The notes beneath the pieces were generated by a model. That model saw only the letters and a program-made list of their open reading frames with translations, was not told the DNA's origin and searched no databases. Positions 14,291-15,693 of a stretch of 15,693 bases of DNA are shown here, piece after piece. The translations under genes were made by a program, and so were the position numbers. Every line of letters starts with the position of its first letter. Within the stretch, counting starts at the first letter, position 1. Where the stretch lies: assembly GCA_946803715.1 (NCBI GenBank), contig CAMPET010000010.1, positions 505,502 through 521,194 of the forward strand, in the 5' to 3' direction. Source of the stretch: Beroe ovata (lineage: Eukaryota; Ctenophora; Nuda; Beroida; Beroidae).

Positions 14291-15628
14291 GTAGGAGATG
14301 TCCGTAATGACTGCCATCACTGACAAGCTATCACAACTTGACCATAGGAACAGAGAGACCCAATAATGGTCACCACTCCCTCTAACAGGGGTAGAGGAGC
14401 TCCTGGTTTCCAGCTATTTCATTGGCTACACTCTCCAGTTACCAGGTGGAATCCTAGTCTCAAAACTCGGCGCCTACCTCGCCTGCTCCCTCCCTCTTCT
14501 CCTCACTATAATCCTCGCTTTCCTCACTCCCCTCGCTGCCACCCACTGGTGGCTGCTCCTCATACTGAGGATTGTGCAGGGCGCTGGCGCCGCGCCAAGT
14601 TTCCCAGCCATGTCGGCACTGTGGGCTAAGTGGGCGCCGCGCACTGAACGGAGCACGCTCTTTTCCCTGACCGTTGCGGGTCACTTTGTGGGGGCTGCAC
14701 TTGCCAACACTCTCTCCGGGTACCTCAGTGATCACGGTACAATACTGGGTGGTTCGTGGCAGTCAGTGTTCATGCTCTACGGAATACTGGGGAGTGTGTG
14801 GTTTGTGCTGTGGATGGTATTCGTAACCAGTGACCCGGATAGGAATATCTGGACGAGTCTGGACGAGAAGGACTACATCTCACTCCACCGAGCCCCACCC
14901 TTACCCAAATCCAGCATCCCGTGGCTGTGGGTATTCACGTCTGTGCGATGTTGGGCTATCTATATCGCACACGTGTGTAGCTATGTGGGGTATACCACTA
15001 TGTTGATAGGGTATCCACAATATCTTTGGGATGTGCACCACATGGACCTGGACAAAGTGGGGTACATCTCATCGATACCGATAATCGCTATGTTCATCAG
15101 CTCTGTGATAGTGGGTAAAGTTACTGACACGCTTATAACCAGGAGGATATGGAGCATCACAGCGGCGAGGAAGATTAACACTGCTATAGGCATGTTCATT
15201 CCAGCCGTTATCAACGTGATCATGGCATTCCAGGACATGTCACTGGAGGTTATCATCACTCTGCTGACTATACAGAATGCTGCCAATGGGTTTGTCCTCT
15301 CGGGATTTCAGGTCAACTATATCGATATCTGCCCCGATCACGCGGGCATACTCAGTGGTCTGGGCAACAGTTTCGCTTCCCTCGCCGGGATTATGGTCCC
15401 ACTACTCCTCTACAGGTAGGCGGACACATGTGTCTTCCATTGGGAATAGTGTTGCAAACTTGCCCATCATGAACAATTTCCACTGGACAGGTCAAATCAG
15501 CATTAAGAACTGTGCTCCCTGCCCCAGGTTTAACCCCGATAGGAGCAATGCTCAGCTGGAGTGGAGCTACATGTTTGTCACAGCCGGTGTTGTGATGGCT
15601 GTCGGTGGCGCTGTCTACTGTATTCTCG
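14125..15628 (+). CDS. SLC17-family (sialin/vesicular anion transporter-like) membrane transporter, 3' end cut off
   Basis: A major-facilitator transporter of the SLC17 family. Members move organic anions such as sialic acid, glutamate or nucleotides, or phosphate, across lysosomal, vesicular or plasma membranes; the substrate here is unknown. Exons 14125-14290, 14389-15415 and 15528-15628 join in frame to 431 residues plus part of a glycine. TM1 is RYVLAGIAFYCMVVVNLTR with the family arginine at its end. The luminal loop has sequons NCS and NSS. Then come VSSYFIGYTLQLPGGILVSK (63-82), the TM4 signature RIVQGAGAAPSFPAM with WAPRTER (116-143), GSVWFVLWMVFVTSDPDR, the pair CSYVGYTTMLIGYPQYLWDV and IGMFIPAVINV, and NGFVLSGFQVNYIDICPDHA. 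Family length is 470-580, so one short C-terminal exon is probably missing. The start at 14125 is the only ATG before TM1. Confidence 0.9.
14389..15415 (+). CDS. SLC17-like exon 2: TM2 to TM10 region
   Basis: 1,027 nt. After CCCTCTAACAG, GG completes a glycine and the frame reads VEELLVSSYFIGYTLQLPGG. It ends LLLY plus AG at the donor GTAGGCGG; the TAG at 15417-15419 is inside the intron, not a stop. It holds the TM4 R...G...FPA...W.P..ER signature and most membrane segments. The following intron is 112 nt. Confidence 0.93.
15528..15628 (+). CDS. SLC17-like exon 3: last-but-one membrane segments
   Basis: 101 nt. After TCCCTGCCCCAG a G completes AGG (Arg), then FNPDRSNAQLEWSYMFVTAG and VVMAVGGAVYCIL. 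It ends with one base of glycine at the donor GTAAGTTG. The last 28 nt and the donor lie inside a tandem repeat, so other donors 37 nt apart are present. Confidence 0.85.
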
Positions 15629-15693
15629 GTAAGTTGTGTCGGTGGCGCTGTCTACTGTATTCTCGGTAAGTTGTGTCGGTGGCGCTGTCTACT
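15601..15693 (+). repeat. 37-bp tandem repeat spanning the exon 3 end and its splice donor
   Basis: The unit starts gtcggtggcgctgtctactg and contains ctcGGTAAGTtgt. Perfect copies are at 15601-15637 and 15638-15674, and a 19-nt third copy reaches the window end. The first copy covers the last 28 coding bases of exon 3 and the first 9 intron bases, so each copy carries the donor GGTAAGT. Confidence 0.93.

Noticed and set aside
14574-14576. GTG as a start codon for the transporter
   Set aside because: The same frame continues upstream through TM2 and TM3 to a good acceptor at 14388, and exon 1 supplies an ATG and TM1.
15417-15419. TAG as the stop of the transporter, giving a protein ending LLLYR
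   Set aside because: It lies just inside a GT donor. Splicing to 15528 restores arginine and continues with family-like membrane sequence.

Overview
This window comes from an animal nuclear genome. It holds spliceosomal genes with short GT-AG introns (80 to 347 nt, most near 125), an axonemal dynein heavy chain and an SLC17-type anion transporter. Motile-cilium dynein plus a metazoan-style transporter point to a ciliated invertebrate. I cannot place it closer than that from sequence alone. Nothing bacterial or viral is seen.

Left two thirds (about 20 to 11,837, minus strand): the 3' part of a single-headed inner-arm dynein heavy chain, best matched to DNAH6. I could join 17 exons; every junction keeps the frame and rebuilds conserved text. 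The joined product is about 3,000 residues: the end of the linker, AAA1 to AAA4, the coiled-coil stalk with its microtubule-binding tip, AAA5, AAA6 and the C-terminal domain. The 16 upstream visible exons are small (102 to 489 nt). The last is a single uninterrupted 5.7 kb coding exon, followed by a 3' UTR of about 400 nt and an AATAAA signal.

Middle (11,838 to 14,124): the dynein tail and most of its linker, roughly 1,100 residues in the family, should follow upstream, but I find no trace of them here. The region instead holds one well-formed minus-strand ORF (12,617 to 13,108). It encodes a small, probably secreted, cysteine-containing, helix-rich protein that I do not recognise. A 1 kb intergenic stretch follows, with a minus-strand TATA box and a cluster of seven same-strand GGTCA elements.

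Right end (14,125 to past 15,693, plus strand): an SLC17 (sialin/vesicular anion transporter) family gene. Three exons are visible, and it is cut off by the window edge inside a 37-bp tandem repeat that duplicates its exon-3 splice donor.

The dynein works in the ciliary axoneme and the transporter in a membrane; no functional link between them is visible. The secreted-protein gene and the transporter are arranged head to head and could share the intergenic regulatory region. The strongest unusual signals are the 3'-biased absence of introns in the dynein, the missing dynein 5' end, the unrecognised secreted protein, the splice-donor minisatellite and the GGTCA cluster. Several dynein introns also carry short tandem duplications.
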